Shown in pieces: positions 22,495 through 34,138 of a stretch of 64,000 nucleotides of DNA (position 1 is the stretch's first letter; each line of letters opens with the position of its first letter). Below the pieces are notes generated by a model, which saw nothing but the letters and a program-made list of their open reading frames with translations, searched no databases and was not told the DNA's origin. The position numbers were made by a program, and so were the translations under genes. Location of the stretch: positions 496,001-560,000 of the forward strand of contig JANBPK010000919.1 of the NCBI GenBank assembly GCA_027579435.1. The letters are read 5' to 3'. Source of the DNA: Candolleomyces eurysporus (taxonomy: Eukaryota > Basidiomycota > Agaricomycetes > Agaricales > Psathyrellaceae).

Positions 22495-25400
22495 TCACCG
22501 AATACGCCTCGCAATCTCTCGTTCCTCAATCTTGCGAATAGCCTCAAAAATTCCACCCAGTGTAACCCATCCGAAAGACTGTGCCCCGAACTCCCTGCCC
22601 TTCTCCAGAGAAACCTGCCAGGCGTACCACGCTCGTTGAAGGAAATCTTCTTCCGTATCTGCATCGTCGCCTTCCAGTGTTTCTCGCATTCCCCGCACCA
22701 AAATATCCGTATTCTCTCGCAGTCGGGAGATCATGTTGCTACGATGCCGTGGTTGTGATGTCTTCTGCACGATCGTGCCTATCATCGCCTCCTCTTCCGT
22801 TAACGCTGCATTTCTTGCAGAAGACAGTGTGTGGGTGATGCAGATTCCCTGCAGTTCCGTCGAATAGTGTAAAAACATCTCCTCGGCTTCATCCAGGAAC
22901 TGTTGCTGGCGGAATGGTTCCTCGGTTGCAATGTGTTCCTGGACGCACATTTCGATGGTCTCGTAGATGAGGTCCGTTCCGAAGACAGAAGGATGGTCAC
23001 TAAAATCGCTGACGCTTCCGGCACGCTGGTTTCTTCTCGTGGATATCCTTGTGGCACCGTCCATGGCCAGTCGCCTTTCTGCGGGAAGATCGATAGCTCG
23101 AAAGAGCTTCCCAATTGCGCGGTCGCTTGGATAATACCTGCCTTCGAGTTTGCCCACGTCGACTGTTTCTGGTGCATTCCAGTCAGGCTTGATGCGATGT
23201 TTGAGCTTTGGTATCGTTCTGGGATCAACGGGATTTCCGCTCTTGGGATAATCGACTGCATCACTGTGAAGATTGGCCAGCTTGATACAGTCTGGATCCT
23301 CGATTCCAAGCTCAGTACTTTGGTCAGCGATGATAAGCCAGTTGATGGCAATTATTCCGAGTACCTAATAATGCCCGAACTTCGTCAGTAATCCTGATAC
23401 CATACTTCGTGGTTGGACAAGAAAATCTTACGTCTGAAAGGATATAATCCATAACGAATTCGGCCACATCCTTCATAGTGCTCTTCCTGTCGAGCAATTT
23501 CTTTTGCGCAGGGGCGTACGACGCTGGCGAGTATGTTTTCTTCAGGCGAAAGCCACGTAAGTCGGGATCGTTGAGTGGAATGACATTGTAGATATCTCCA
23601 TCGAGGTCGCCTCCTCCGAGACAGGATGGCAATGGTCGGTCGCCTACACGAGCGTCAGAGAAATGAATACTAATCATCAGCCGTATAACGCACCTAGAAC
23701 GCTGAAAACGACCGTATTCACAAGTGGTTCGGATTCAAAGCAGGAACCTGGCGGCGGAATTCCGATCGCATGGACCAGTTGAACGTCGCCAGGATGAATA
23801 GTGGGGGAGCGAGATATGACCACGGGGCCCTCGAGATAAAATGCGCGTCCGTTTAGAGGCCGGACACAGGCAAATATCTCCCCAGGCTTCAAATATCGAT
23901 GGACGTCCGCAACACCCACCAGCGTCCAGGCTCCGGGAACAGGAATCCGTGCATGATTTTTGAGCAATCGGAATATATGGTTCTTCGCGAATTCGAAAGA
24001 TTTCTCGTAGAACTTGTCACCGGTGAGGTTAGAAATTCCAACCTTGTCGAGACTGTTCATGACGGACGATAGGCGGAACGATGAACCTAGACCATAACAC
24101 TCGAGCAATTTGCCTGCTTTGCCGAGGGAGAACTGTGCTTGCTCTGTTTCGTGAACAGCACGGTCCTGGAATTTCTTGAATACGGTGTAGTCCACTCCGA
24201 GACCTTCCAAAAGCATGATTAATGGTCGGTTCAAAAAATACGGCGTGGGCCTGTCGAAGGCTCTTGCGATTTCGATATCTCTTTCCGTCGGGGCGTCGAA
24301 TTTGATCATAGAGGGACGAAGGCAAACTGCACGACCGCTGAGCTTGTGATCGACGGACAGCATACCCTTGGATCCCATAAATCGAACCTGATAGGCAGAG
24401 GGATGGCCTCTGACAGAACGAAGCCGCTTTCGGGTGCGTTTGAGCGTTCGCCATATTTCCCGGGCAACCTCTTCAGACATAGTTCCAACGCCATCTGTAA
24501 AGCAGTATTTCTGTCCATTGTCGTTGACTTCTATATCATCCATAATGATGATTTCTTCGACGTTCACCGAGACGGAGGCGTCGGTTGCTGTGAACGCTTG
24601 GGAAAGTCTTGCAGCATATCTTGCAGGACAATATGGAAGTTGTGGGTCGAATTCCAAGTCGTCGAATTTTCCGAGGCTTTCGATAATGTTATGCGCCCTG
24701 ACCCATTCCTTGGAGCCCGGGCCTTTGGTGACTTCAAAAGGTTTCACAAACCTGGATATATAAGTCAGCGACGCTGATAATAATAAAATTCTTCCACCAG
24801 TCTTTCCAAACTCAAGGACTTACCAAACGGAATGCTCCTTTAAGGCAGACTGGGAATATGCCAAGAATTCGAACTTCCGTCCTGCGATGACTAGGCCATC
24901 GAAAAGGATGGGGCCCACTCGGGATCTGATGAACTCCCGACTGTCGATTTCACGGTCGAACCTGTATTGCAACCTCCCCTCTTCCGCGAAGGTCACTCGG
25001 ATAAACGATTCTTGGTGCACGAGGTCGTATTTCCGAATTACCCTGTTGGAACGCTCTGGGTATGGACCATCCAACATAATGGTCGTGGGCGTAATGGTGA
25101 CATGCAGAGCTTCGTAGAGACTGCCGTCCGTGGGTTTGAAATTGCGTCGTTGAGGTTGAGATTCGAACGTCTTCACGACCTTGTCGAAACATCGACGAAC
25201 AGCGTCTGGGCCCCTGTCTTCACGGCTTTCGCTGATGTAGAGGGAGTGAACCTTCGTCCCAAAGTCTCGTAACAAGGAAGAGACCCAAGCCTTGTCTTTA
25301 TCCTTTCGCCGGAGGAGTTGCTTGATATCAGGGAGCAGGTCGAGCATTTCGCGCAGGTCCACTGATCTTTTTCTGACAATGGATTCGACCTGGAAAGCCA

Positions 25401-26397
25401 CGACCCACGGAAGCTTCCTGACCCATCCGTTGTATTCGTCGACGGCATCTTGAGAAAACAAATTGCGACGATCGAAGGCATATTCGTGGGACGTAATGTG
25501 GGAGAAGCCGGCCAATTTGCTGAGGTTGCGGAACTTCTCTAGCTCTTTCTTGTTCGTACAGACTAGACGAAGAGCAAGGGATGCATACGGAGCAACCCGT
25601 TCATGATCTGGGGGAATGGGAAGGGTGGATAGTTGGTTCCGAGTTTGTTTCGTGGGCGATTCCAACGACAACAGGCGGCGCAATGAGTCGTCGAGGGATC
25701 CGTCGTAGCGCGGGGCGGTCGACTGGGGTTCCATCTCGTAAGTCGGGGGATCCAGCAATATAAAAAGTATGACTGGTTCCCGGCGAAGATAGTGATGGGC
25801 TGTGAGCGAGTCGATCTGGGAGAAACGGATGGCGACGATGTATCTGTTGTCTTCGTGGAAATACTGAACTCGAAATTGTCGTCGCTCTTCGTCAAAGACA
25901 AGAGAGCAGCACGAGGGCGACGCTTCCGACTCGGCAGAGAAAACCTGATCTCTGCAGTCCCAGCCAAATTGAATCGTTTCAATTTCGACTCGATGGCCGG
26001 CGATCTCTTCCGATCGATGGGCCTCCTCTTCCTGAATTCGAGGGTCGACATACGGCATTCTCTTGATCTCCTCGATCACGTCCGGACGTCCAGTGTGTTT
26101 ATTGCTGGGAGAAAAGTGGATCGGCATTCCCCTGACGCATATAGATGAATTCCCTGCAGAGCCATAGATGGATAGGAAACGCGATCCCAATTCGCTGGTT
26201 GCTAATGTCAGAAACCCGTTTCCGCTGTGAGGTCTGCCAGTGAATCCGCGTTTTTTGTCCTTGAGCAGATGAACATGAAAGTTGATTGGAGGTGTCCCGC
26301 TACCCAAGAAGGTTGGACTGTGCAGGTGGTCTGCAAGTGACAGCACAACTTCCGTGCGGGTAGCGTTCCAACTCACACCTTTCATGAAGATCTCCAT
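22495..26397 (-). CDS. RNA-dependent RNA polymerase (RNA silencing)
   Basis: Exons 26397-24824, 24751-23694, 23643-23432, 23364-22495 give 1237 aa. This is a eukaryotic cellular RdRP of the QDE-1/RDR family. The catalytic metal-binding loop reads CLGGGDLDGDIYNVIP near residue 890 with all three aspartates of DxDGD. Upstream conserved blocks include YCFTDGVGTMS, YQVRFMGSKGMLSVD, PSMIKF, RIPVPGAWTLVGVADVHRYLKPGEIF and GPVVISRSPTIHPGDVQ. The N-terminal ~100 residues may be an RRM-like fold (MEIFMKGVSWN, FLTLATSELGSRFL). Such enzymes make dsRNA from aberrant transcripts for Dicer, in quelling, meiotic silencing or defence against viruses and transposons. No frame problem is seen. Its upstream region is shared with the divergent 4E-T-like gene and holds an orphan ORF. 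Confidence 0.95.
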
Positions 26398-27055
26398 GGT
26401 GGGAAAGGAGAGAGTGCGGTTGAGTCAGAATACAGGATCGCCTTTATCTAGAGAAAGATAAGCGCTGGGCACCCTGTGACCAACGGAGCCTGAAGCTGAG
26501 TGTGCATTGCAATTAAATAAGGAGCTCTAAAGCTGTATAGGACAGACAATGCGGTGCGACAGCGTAAATTACCGCAAATTCGGTAGGATGGTTCTAAGTT
26601 CCCTGCGACAGACTTTGAGGCGATCCTTAATGATATCCTGTGTTATGAATGAGCCCAGAATTTCTAAGAAGCATGTACCGCCTACTGTATCGGAGAGATG
26701 GCGACCCCTCTCAATTTCGGCGCGAATCCAGCCCACAGTCTCCTGTCTTGTCACGGGGTCCCGGATGCCTACGTTCATTGTCATGGCGCCGCAGTTTTGA
26801 TTGTAGGTAGAAAAACGGACCTCTAGACGCCCTGATTGCACTTCTGTAGAAATCAAGGACCTGCTGCCTTAGAATAAAATGCTTCAGAGTTAGCGAGCCC
26901 GATTTCTGGAGGGATGGATGCATTGCCACGGGGGAAGCGATGTCGTTGAGCTAAAAGCAGTGACTGATCACCATTTCAATTTCAAGGCCCGCGCTCGGTG
27001 TGCTCAGTCGAGCTATCTTTTAGCCCAACAACAACAACTTTACCTCTGCTCCACC
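26398..27055. other. Divergent intergenic region RdRP / 4E-T-like, 658 bp
   Basis: Contains promoters for two divergent genes and, on the minus strand, the orphan ORF listed separately at 26569-26838. No repeat was recognised. Confidence 0.45.
26569..26838 (-). CDS. Orphan ORF or terminal exon upstream of RdRP, uncertain
   Basis: An open frame of ~90 codons ends in TAA at 26569 and is preceded by a strong acceptor-like sequence (GATTTCTACAG, ending near 26839). The translation from VQSGRLEVRFST to REL...LPNLR has mixed, protein-like composition with no low complexity (NQNCGAMTMNV; RQETVGWIRAEIERG; FLEILGSFITQDIIKDRL). No family was recognised and no convincing upstream exon was found, so it may be a terminal exon, a relic, a 5' extension of the RdRP transcript, or chance. 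It lies ~170 bp upstream of the RdRP start on the same strand. Confidence 0.25.
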   Translation of the reverse strand, partial: QSGRLEVRFSTYNQNCGAMTMNVGIRDPVTRQETVGWIRAEIERGRHLSDTVGGTCFLEILGSFITQDIIKDRLKVCRRELRTILPNLR

Positions 27056-30000
27056 ATGTCATCCTCGACCACTTCTGAAGATCCCAGCTCACAGACAGCT
27101 GCACTTGCTGCGGCTCTCGAGGCCACGTCTCTCGACGACGCCGCGCAACCACCTCAGAATCACCCTGAAAATGCACCAGCCAGCACAAGCTCGCCGCGAC
27201 CGCTGAGAGTCTACACAAGGGCCCAGCTCCTGAATCTCTACAGTTCTCCACTCGTCCAACCTCCTCCGGAGATGCCAGAACTCAAGTCTTGGTTCGGGTA
27301 GGGGGTTACCGTTTCATTGATTGCGCCGAGCTTAAACTTGGTTGCTTAGAGTTGAAAATGAACAAAACCTTGCTAAAAGAGATTCTGACCTGTCGACACC
27401 CAGCGGCTCGAGGGACAGGCGGTAAGTCTACATTCAATGTACTCTTTCGCTGTTACTGACTCCCAATTCCTAGCTTCCGGCGTGATTACGACGATGGGGG
27501 TATGTCGACGAGACATTTTAGTTCTTCTAGCATTGATAACGTCCACGATTAGAGACGCCTCCTAGGCCCACTTTCCGCTCGACTCTCACACAACCCTCCC
27601 AAATGGGCAATTTCAAACACCAATCGTTGCGGGACCGTGACAAGGACCGGGACAGGGATGGCGAGAAGGAGCGTGAACGTGACATTCGGGATCGAGAGGG
27701 GCAGGAAAGACTGCGTCATGTAGGAGTTTTTTCTCTTTCCCATTGTCCGTTGTTTCGGTTTTCTCATAATTCGCGCTTCCCAGCTCTCGGACAAGTATGA
27801 TCGTGACCGCTTAGGCTTGTCGTCTTCCAATTCAAGAACGAAGGATAGAGATGGTGGTTCTTCATCCAGAGCTGCCCAAAGCCAATTGACTGGTAACGGC
27901 TCCAGGAGAGGTGAACCACGAGATCCTACCAAACGTAAATTCGCCGAGTCTGGCGACGATTGGAGACGAGGTGTGTGGCCTACTCATGTGGAATTCCATT
28001 TTGCTAACAATTAGGCAGGCGATAACTCTCGCAGCACTCGAGAAGATCGTGAGTTACTGGCAGCTCTGATAATTTGCCTCCAGCTCAATATGAACAGGTT
28101 CGGACACCATTCGAAAAGATCGAGAACGCTCGCGTCCACGTGATTCCTCGAGATCCCATCCTGAGCCTCCCAGTCGGAGGTCAGACCGTGACGATGCTCG
28201 GGATAGGCCCACCCGAGACCGTGATGATGACGATGATCCAAGGCATTGGAGGGATGATGGGAAAAGAGATGAACGAGTCGCTGCACGAAAAGCCCGAGAG
28301 CGTGGTGGGGACCATTGGGAGCCATCCACAGATCGGCGTTGGGCCGCGACCGAAGAACGAGATGGACGATACAAGCGTAACGCTGGTCGTGACAGACGTA
28401 ACGGTACTCAGGAAGAGCGGGATAGAGAAGATCGCAAAGAACGGGAAAGGGAACGAGAGAAAGAGAAGGAGCCTGCATGGATGGAGGCTGATGTTCCTAA
28501 CGAACCCATGTCTGGCATCCTTGGGGGAGGTTCCGCCACTGGTGAATTGGATGGTATCCAGGCATGGAAAAAGGGACTCAAAGACAAGGAGAAGGATGAG
28601 AAAGATAGTCGATCCGCTGTATCCGAAGGAGAGCAAACTCCTGCACCCAGTGCGAACGGAGAGAAGCAACCCTCAGACACCAAAAACCCCTCCCAGCCAT
28701 TGGACGAGATTCAGCTGTTCCGCCTGATGATGCAGAAAGAGAAAGAAAAACGAGATATCGACCCAACGGGAGCCTCTCCCGTTATGTCCTCCAAGCCAGG
28801 TACGGGGTGATTTTACTGTTTCCCAGCCACGTTCTCATCCTGTACCTCAGTCTCTGTAGAATCATCGCAGACGGAAGGCGTCAGAAAGGCTGAGCTGGAA
28901 CAACCCTCAGCGAATCCTAAGGTGGGGGATGAAGCACCATATACTTCCAGCGCGGACACGGGCGGTGGACGGCAACCCACCTCTGTCGCCGTTCAAGCAT
29001 CTCCTTCAGACTCCCTTTCACAATTCAATNCCCCCCGTTGGTCCCCGACTTTTAGCCCTCGGACGTGGAGCGAACAAAGCGGCCATACAAGCTCCTGTTC
29101 CAGTTAACCCTCCTTCCATGAATAACGAATTATCTCGTGGTCAACCCGGCTTTTCACCTTTTGAAGAGGCGGCCCATCAATCCCGCGCATTCGTCGATCG
29201 TGTACCACCTAATATTTCTCCCCTTGCCGAAGGTATCCAACGAATGCCCGCAGATCGCTCCCCTCTCAACCAACACCCGCAATTCAACCCCGGACCTGTC
29301 GATCACTCTCTAGCCGATCCCAACTCAAATGGATATGCTGCCTCCAAAGGCAGTCGTTTTGCCAAATTTTTCGATGGGAAGACCAAAGAGCAACCCTCAC
29401 CTACTGCTTCCAAGGGCCAGATGCCCGTTGGATTCACATCTCCCTCTCCCAATCTCGGTTCTAGGTTCGACCAGGGAAGTTTCAATCCTCCTAGCAACGC
29501 CGAGGAACCCCGAACGATGGACGACATCATTGCGATGCTCGCTAATTCTCAGGTATGCATCCGGATCTCCCTAATCGTGCGTTTGCTATTATTGACTTCT
29601 CTGTAGGCACATCGCACTCCCCAGAATGCTACCAACATGGGTAGCGGTTTGTCTTCCCTGCAACAGCAAAACTCACCTTTCAATGGACACCCCCTTCCAA
29701 TTCAGCACCAACATCATCAGCTTGCAAATCGCTCTGAATCTCTGTATGACAGCCGACTCGACGACCGTAGCTTTGTCCCAGATGGCATGGTCCCTGGATT
29801 GCGTACAGCTCCCCCACGAGGTCGTGACAACTATGCCGATCCCATAGACGACCCTATGTTTCACATCCAGCGGTTGACTCACCAGCAGCAATTGCAGCAT
29901 CGAACCGACCCGAACTTTGGAGGTGGGGGAAATGCAATGTTCGCTCAGCAAGCACGTGGTATGGCTTTGTCGACTCCGCAACCACCATATCGGGGAGGGC

Positions 30001-30581
30001 CTTCGCCAAATGCAGCCCAGCAACATGGTCTTGCGCCTTCTCAGCGTCTTCCTCCTGGTTTGGCAAACCTCGGCAGTCGCCCTCCTCATGACGGAACGCA
30101 ATTCCTTGGTTTATTGGGTGGACCCAACGGACCCCAATTGGCGGCCCTCCCGAACAATGGACTACACCCTCAGCAGTTCAACAATTTGAACCCTTCAAAC
30201 CCCGGAAATCTGTCGTACGCCAATAACCAACAATTCCGTGGCCCGGCTCCTTCATTGAACTTGCAAACCTCTGGTGGTCAGCTTCCCCTAGGCAATCTTT
30301 CACAGAACAACATTGATCCCCGCCTATCAGCCGCTAACTTTGGGCACGGGCTTGGAGGCGTCGGTCAGAGGGTTATGCCCAACAATGTCGTCCCACCGCA
30401 GCAACAACGTCTTGGTCCCCAGCTACAAGGCCCACATCTCGGCCTGAGGCAACAGCAATCTCAGTTACCACCCCATCTACTTCCTCACATGCACCATCCA
30501 AATGGCCAAAATCTGCAGGGACCCACCAGTCAAGCCCAGGATCTCATGGCTCTTCTGATGGGTGGTGCCATGCGAGAGTAA
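27056..30581 (+). CDS. eIF4E-binding 4E-T-like disordered protein
   Basis: Nine exons: 27056-27297, 27350-27421, 27474-27499, 27553-27719, 27784-27970, 28019-28048, 28098-28799, 28860-29552, 29607-30581, giving 1030 aa with the N at 29030 removed. Residues ~58-66 contain YTRAQLLNL, which fits the eIF4E-binding consensus YxxxxL-hydrophobic, soon followed by ELKSWFG and a basic SRDRRFRRDYDDG, as in 4E-T proteins. The middle is an Arg/Asp/Glu-rich stretch, then ELDGIQAWKKG and a Q/N/P-rich C-terminal ~350 residues. 4E-T proteins hold eIF4E in repressed mRNPs and P-bodies with Ddx6/Dhh1. The assignment rests on the short motif and layout, so a more general mRNP role is possible. A 26-nt and a 30-nt exon are notable. 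Confidence 0.65.
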
Positions 30582-33500
30582 ACGATAACCTCACCACAGA
30601 ATATCCGGGAAGAATTGATCTTGCGACACCAAGCTGGTTCTTCCTCCACCCTCTGAGTGTTTCAGAGTGGGTTATAATATGGCCCTAAGCTTCCTCGATT
30701 CTTGTCCAATCGTCCAATTCCCCACCATTCCCCCAATCCATAACCATTCATGCTATTATTGACCCCTCTCTCCTCCCATACCTGGTACTCTCTTGACCTC
30801 TTTTATTTCGCCCTATATTGCTCCCACTCTGTAGCACAATAATGCTTGAACACCGTATTTGCCCAGACGTACAATTTTTATGCCCAGACACAACTTGAAG
30901 CCCCTCGCCAAGGTCCATTGCCGTGTCTCGCTGTAAGGTGTCGAGGCAGAAGGGACATATCGCAATCGTTTTCCGGATCAGAATCTTGCCTTGGTCTGGC
31001 CTTTATTCCAGGATCACAATCTTCGGCGCACTAGAAGTCGTTGAACCCTTTCTGTGTATGAATCTTTGTTCTTGTGCGACCCGGCTACCGAGGGCTTCCG
31101 ATTCTCTAATGATGAATGTAATGTCGACGAGATCCACATGCTGCGATTCGAATCATTTCCCCCCGTGGGTGCGCGCTCCAGAGCTGAGATGCCCATGGGA
31201 CATACCCGACGTACGTATAACAGCAAACCGCGTCTCACTCAGCGCTCAGCCGGCTCCGCATTCCGCGTGGAAGAGCTGCGAGGACCAAGGAGCTGATATG
31301 ATCATGGCGATGGACTGAAATCGCCTCGCAGTGACAGAGGACTCGTACATAGCATTGTTTCCCCAGTTCTAGGCTTCGCAGAGGTTACGTGAGCTACAAA
31401 CAATCCTGGGCAGCGAAGGTGTACATTCTCTCCAGGAATCCCATCCCTTGTGGTAGGGTGGTCACTGCAACTCCGAATACGGAGTCGGGCGCTGTTATCG
31501 TCGTCCCTACAAGCAGGTTTAAAACTTCCGTCTCCAGTGCAGCACACCGATGAGATATGGACCAAATCGTAGGCTCCTGCTTGACATGGGTGCTCATTTT
31601 TGATGTCAAGGAATGATGTGGGGCTCGCCCCATGAAGTTGTTCTCAAAGTCATTGTGTGCGTATCATGGTATCATTCATAATACCTGGCTCACGTCATGA
31701 CCAGTCGAGGAGAGATAACGTTTTTGGACAGGTCACAGTGGACAGTGGACGGGCACGCCGAACCACCGATTGAATTGAGATAGAGGCGCTGGAGGGCTTC
31801 ATGGGAACCGGAAGCTGACTCGAACCAAAGTACTTTCAAGGCTCCCTCTCCATCAGTAACTTGCTATGGCATGTCGTCACCGGGGGAGATAGAACGAATT
31901 TGGTTCCGAGGCGCTGGGAGGGTCAGGGTTTGGGCGTATAACGCCGACAAGCAAAAAGTCCATATGTTCTTCTGCGGCATCTGCCTGAAAGCTTAAGCTG
32001 TAATTATGTAGCATTTAGTGGATGGTACGAGGAGGTTTTGAAGGCAAGTATGACGAGCTTAACAAGATCCATCCCCAACGTTTTCACAAGCGCCCACTCG
32101 TGGCACGATTTGTGCCGGCAAGAAGCGGTCCCTGCCTGACAGAAAGAATTCAGATGTTCCTGGAGACGGTGCAGGAGATCTCCCTTTACTCCGCTGTAAT
32201 CGATTATTCGCCAGCGGGACTGATGTGCGGCTGTGGCGGTGAGTAAAAGTGCAGGGAAATCGGCGATTGGTTTTTTTTTGGACTTATGGGCAATGCGAAC
32301 ACCGGAATAATCGTATGAGAGCCGTGAGACAGCTGGTATTGTCCCTATTCGACCAGGATGAGGATTCGAGGACGCTGGATGCATGCAGCGACGAGAATGA
32401 GAATCCATAAATAAATTCTGCCGCCTGGGAGGAGAAAGTTAGAGTAACCTATGAATTGATGGAACTAGCTGATGGAAGGTAGATGAAACCCAGTAAAAGG
32501 CTACCCTCCCCGAAAGAGGCTCATGGCGGACCTCGTTGCACTGGGAAATGGACATTTATTAGGAAACTCGGACTACAAAAGCAATAGAATAGAATGGCTT
32601 TACGTGTGCGCTGCCAGAGAATGGGACAAAAGTGGAGGAATTGCGCTGACTAAGCATGCCAAGGGGATGTCAAGTCTGCCTGCAGGCAGGGAACGTGGAT
32701 GGGCAGGATCAAAAGACAGGATCGAATTCTCGCTGAGCAAGGCGGATAAGCGGCGCACGCCTTGCACGGTGCCCTTGTCCTTGAAAAGTTGCTGTTGTCT
32801 CTGTCCGACACAACTTTCATCCCTCTCTCCATCTCTTGTCGCCTTGTCTGCTGCCCTGCGCTGCTGCCAACCGTCGCAAGGCCTTCTGCTGTCGATCACA
32901 CTCGATTGGTTTCGAGTGCAACAACAGGAATAACCCCCGTCCATTGTTCTTCCTCGACGTGGCGACATTCGCATAGATTTTTCCGTCCAGCTCACCCATA
33001 GTCATTCCTTTATCCAGTTTCTACTTGCCCTCCTCATCCTACACAATTAGTTCAATCCTTTCTAATTTTCACCCTACTCGACATCTCCCTCTATCTGTAC
33101 GTGGGCGTCGACGAACACCGGCTGGGATGCACACTAACCTGTCCAAGGCACAGAGACCGCGGTATATCCACTCTTTGGCAGTCTGCGTCCGACCCAAATC
33201 AAAGTGTGTGAATTGAGCGAATGTTGCATGCGGGCTGGCTGACGGGGTATCTGCAGGGAACAAGGCGTCACTACAAGACACAATCTCCACACAAGGCCTG
33301 TAACAAAGGTGCGTTCATGTCCTGCTTGTGTGCGCTTTGCATGGCGGGCTCTGTTGGCACTACGTCATGGCTCGCACTTTTGCATCCACTGAGCTCGTCG
33401 CAAAACGTGGGTCGTGGGAATGTGGCTGGCCGGGCCGCCCCGGCTGGTCCATGTGGATGGGAGATGCCCGATTTGGCTGTCGTTGGCAGAGGATTATTTT

Positions 33501-34138
33501 TACCGTAAATCCTCACTATAAGGAGGGCCGATGGGTGCAGTGCTGGAGGCCTGGAGGGGCGACGAATGTAATGGCTAAGTGGCGAGCGCTCTTGTCCCTC
33601 GATGCACGGACGTTTTGTGAGCGTGACAAGATGTTTTGTCGTCACCTTCCAGATTGAGCGTGATAACATTCGAACCCCGATCAGGCGTATGCTGTATGCT
33701 CACCCACGGCCTTTTTTATACTCGACGACCTTTGTCCATTCCCTCCCAGCCCCTCGTCGTCGTCGAGCCCGTCATCCTCCTCGACGTCGAGCCTTCCGCC
33801 TTTTTCTCAACGTTTATGACCTCCACGTGCTGACCGCGACGACCATCGTCCTTTTGCCCTCCAGCTCGAGTGGCAACGCCCGTCGACTCCCACACGACGC
33901 CCAAGCCTTTGTCTCCTTTCTCTCTCGCTCTTGCCCCCACGTTGCATGCAAAATAGTCTTTGTGTGACTGGTGAGTGTTTTTCATCGAGCCCTGGCAAAA
34001 ACGCGCGCCTTTGTGTGCCCAGCAATCGACGAGTGATCGGCGTGTCACGTTGCTACCCGCGTCTTTGTGGGTGACGCTTGCTCTGCCTGCCTTCGATTTT
34101 TCCCCTCTCCCTCATGCTGCCTCCCCGCCCGCGAGAAC
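30582..34138. other. Long gene-free stretch, 3.6 kb, upstream of G1 cyclin
   Basis: No protein family, tRNA or repeat was recognised on either strand. ORFs here are short and lack protein-like composition. 30582-30840 should be the 3' UTR of the 4E-T-like gene. 33690-34138 is pyrimidine-rich with GTCGTCGTCGAG-type short repeats (33742-33800) and leads into the cyclin. It is probably a long promoter and 5' leader, possibly with non-coding RNA. Confidence 0.5.

Noticed and set aside
31805..31830. Second B-box-like GGTTCGAGTC on the minus strand
   Set aside because: Flanks do not fold as a cloverleaf and lack an A box.
32004..32408. 134-codon minus-strand ORF in the gene desert
   Set aside because: No recognisable motif, no splice context, chance-like composition.
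32600..32995. 131-codon minus-strand ORF
   Set aside because: Arg/Ser/Gln-rich, no family; likely chance in GC-rich DNA.
33660..33690. tRNA B-box-like GGGTTCGAA on the minus strand
   Set aside because: No matching A box, acceptor stem or anticodon arm around it.
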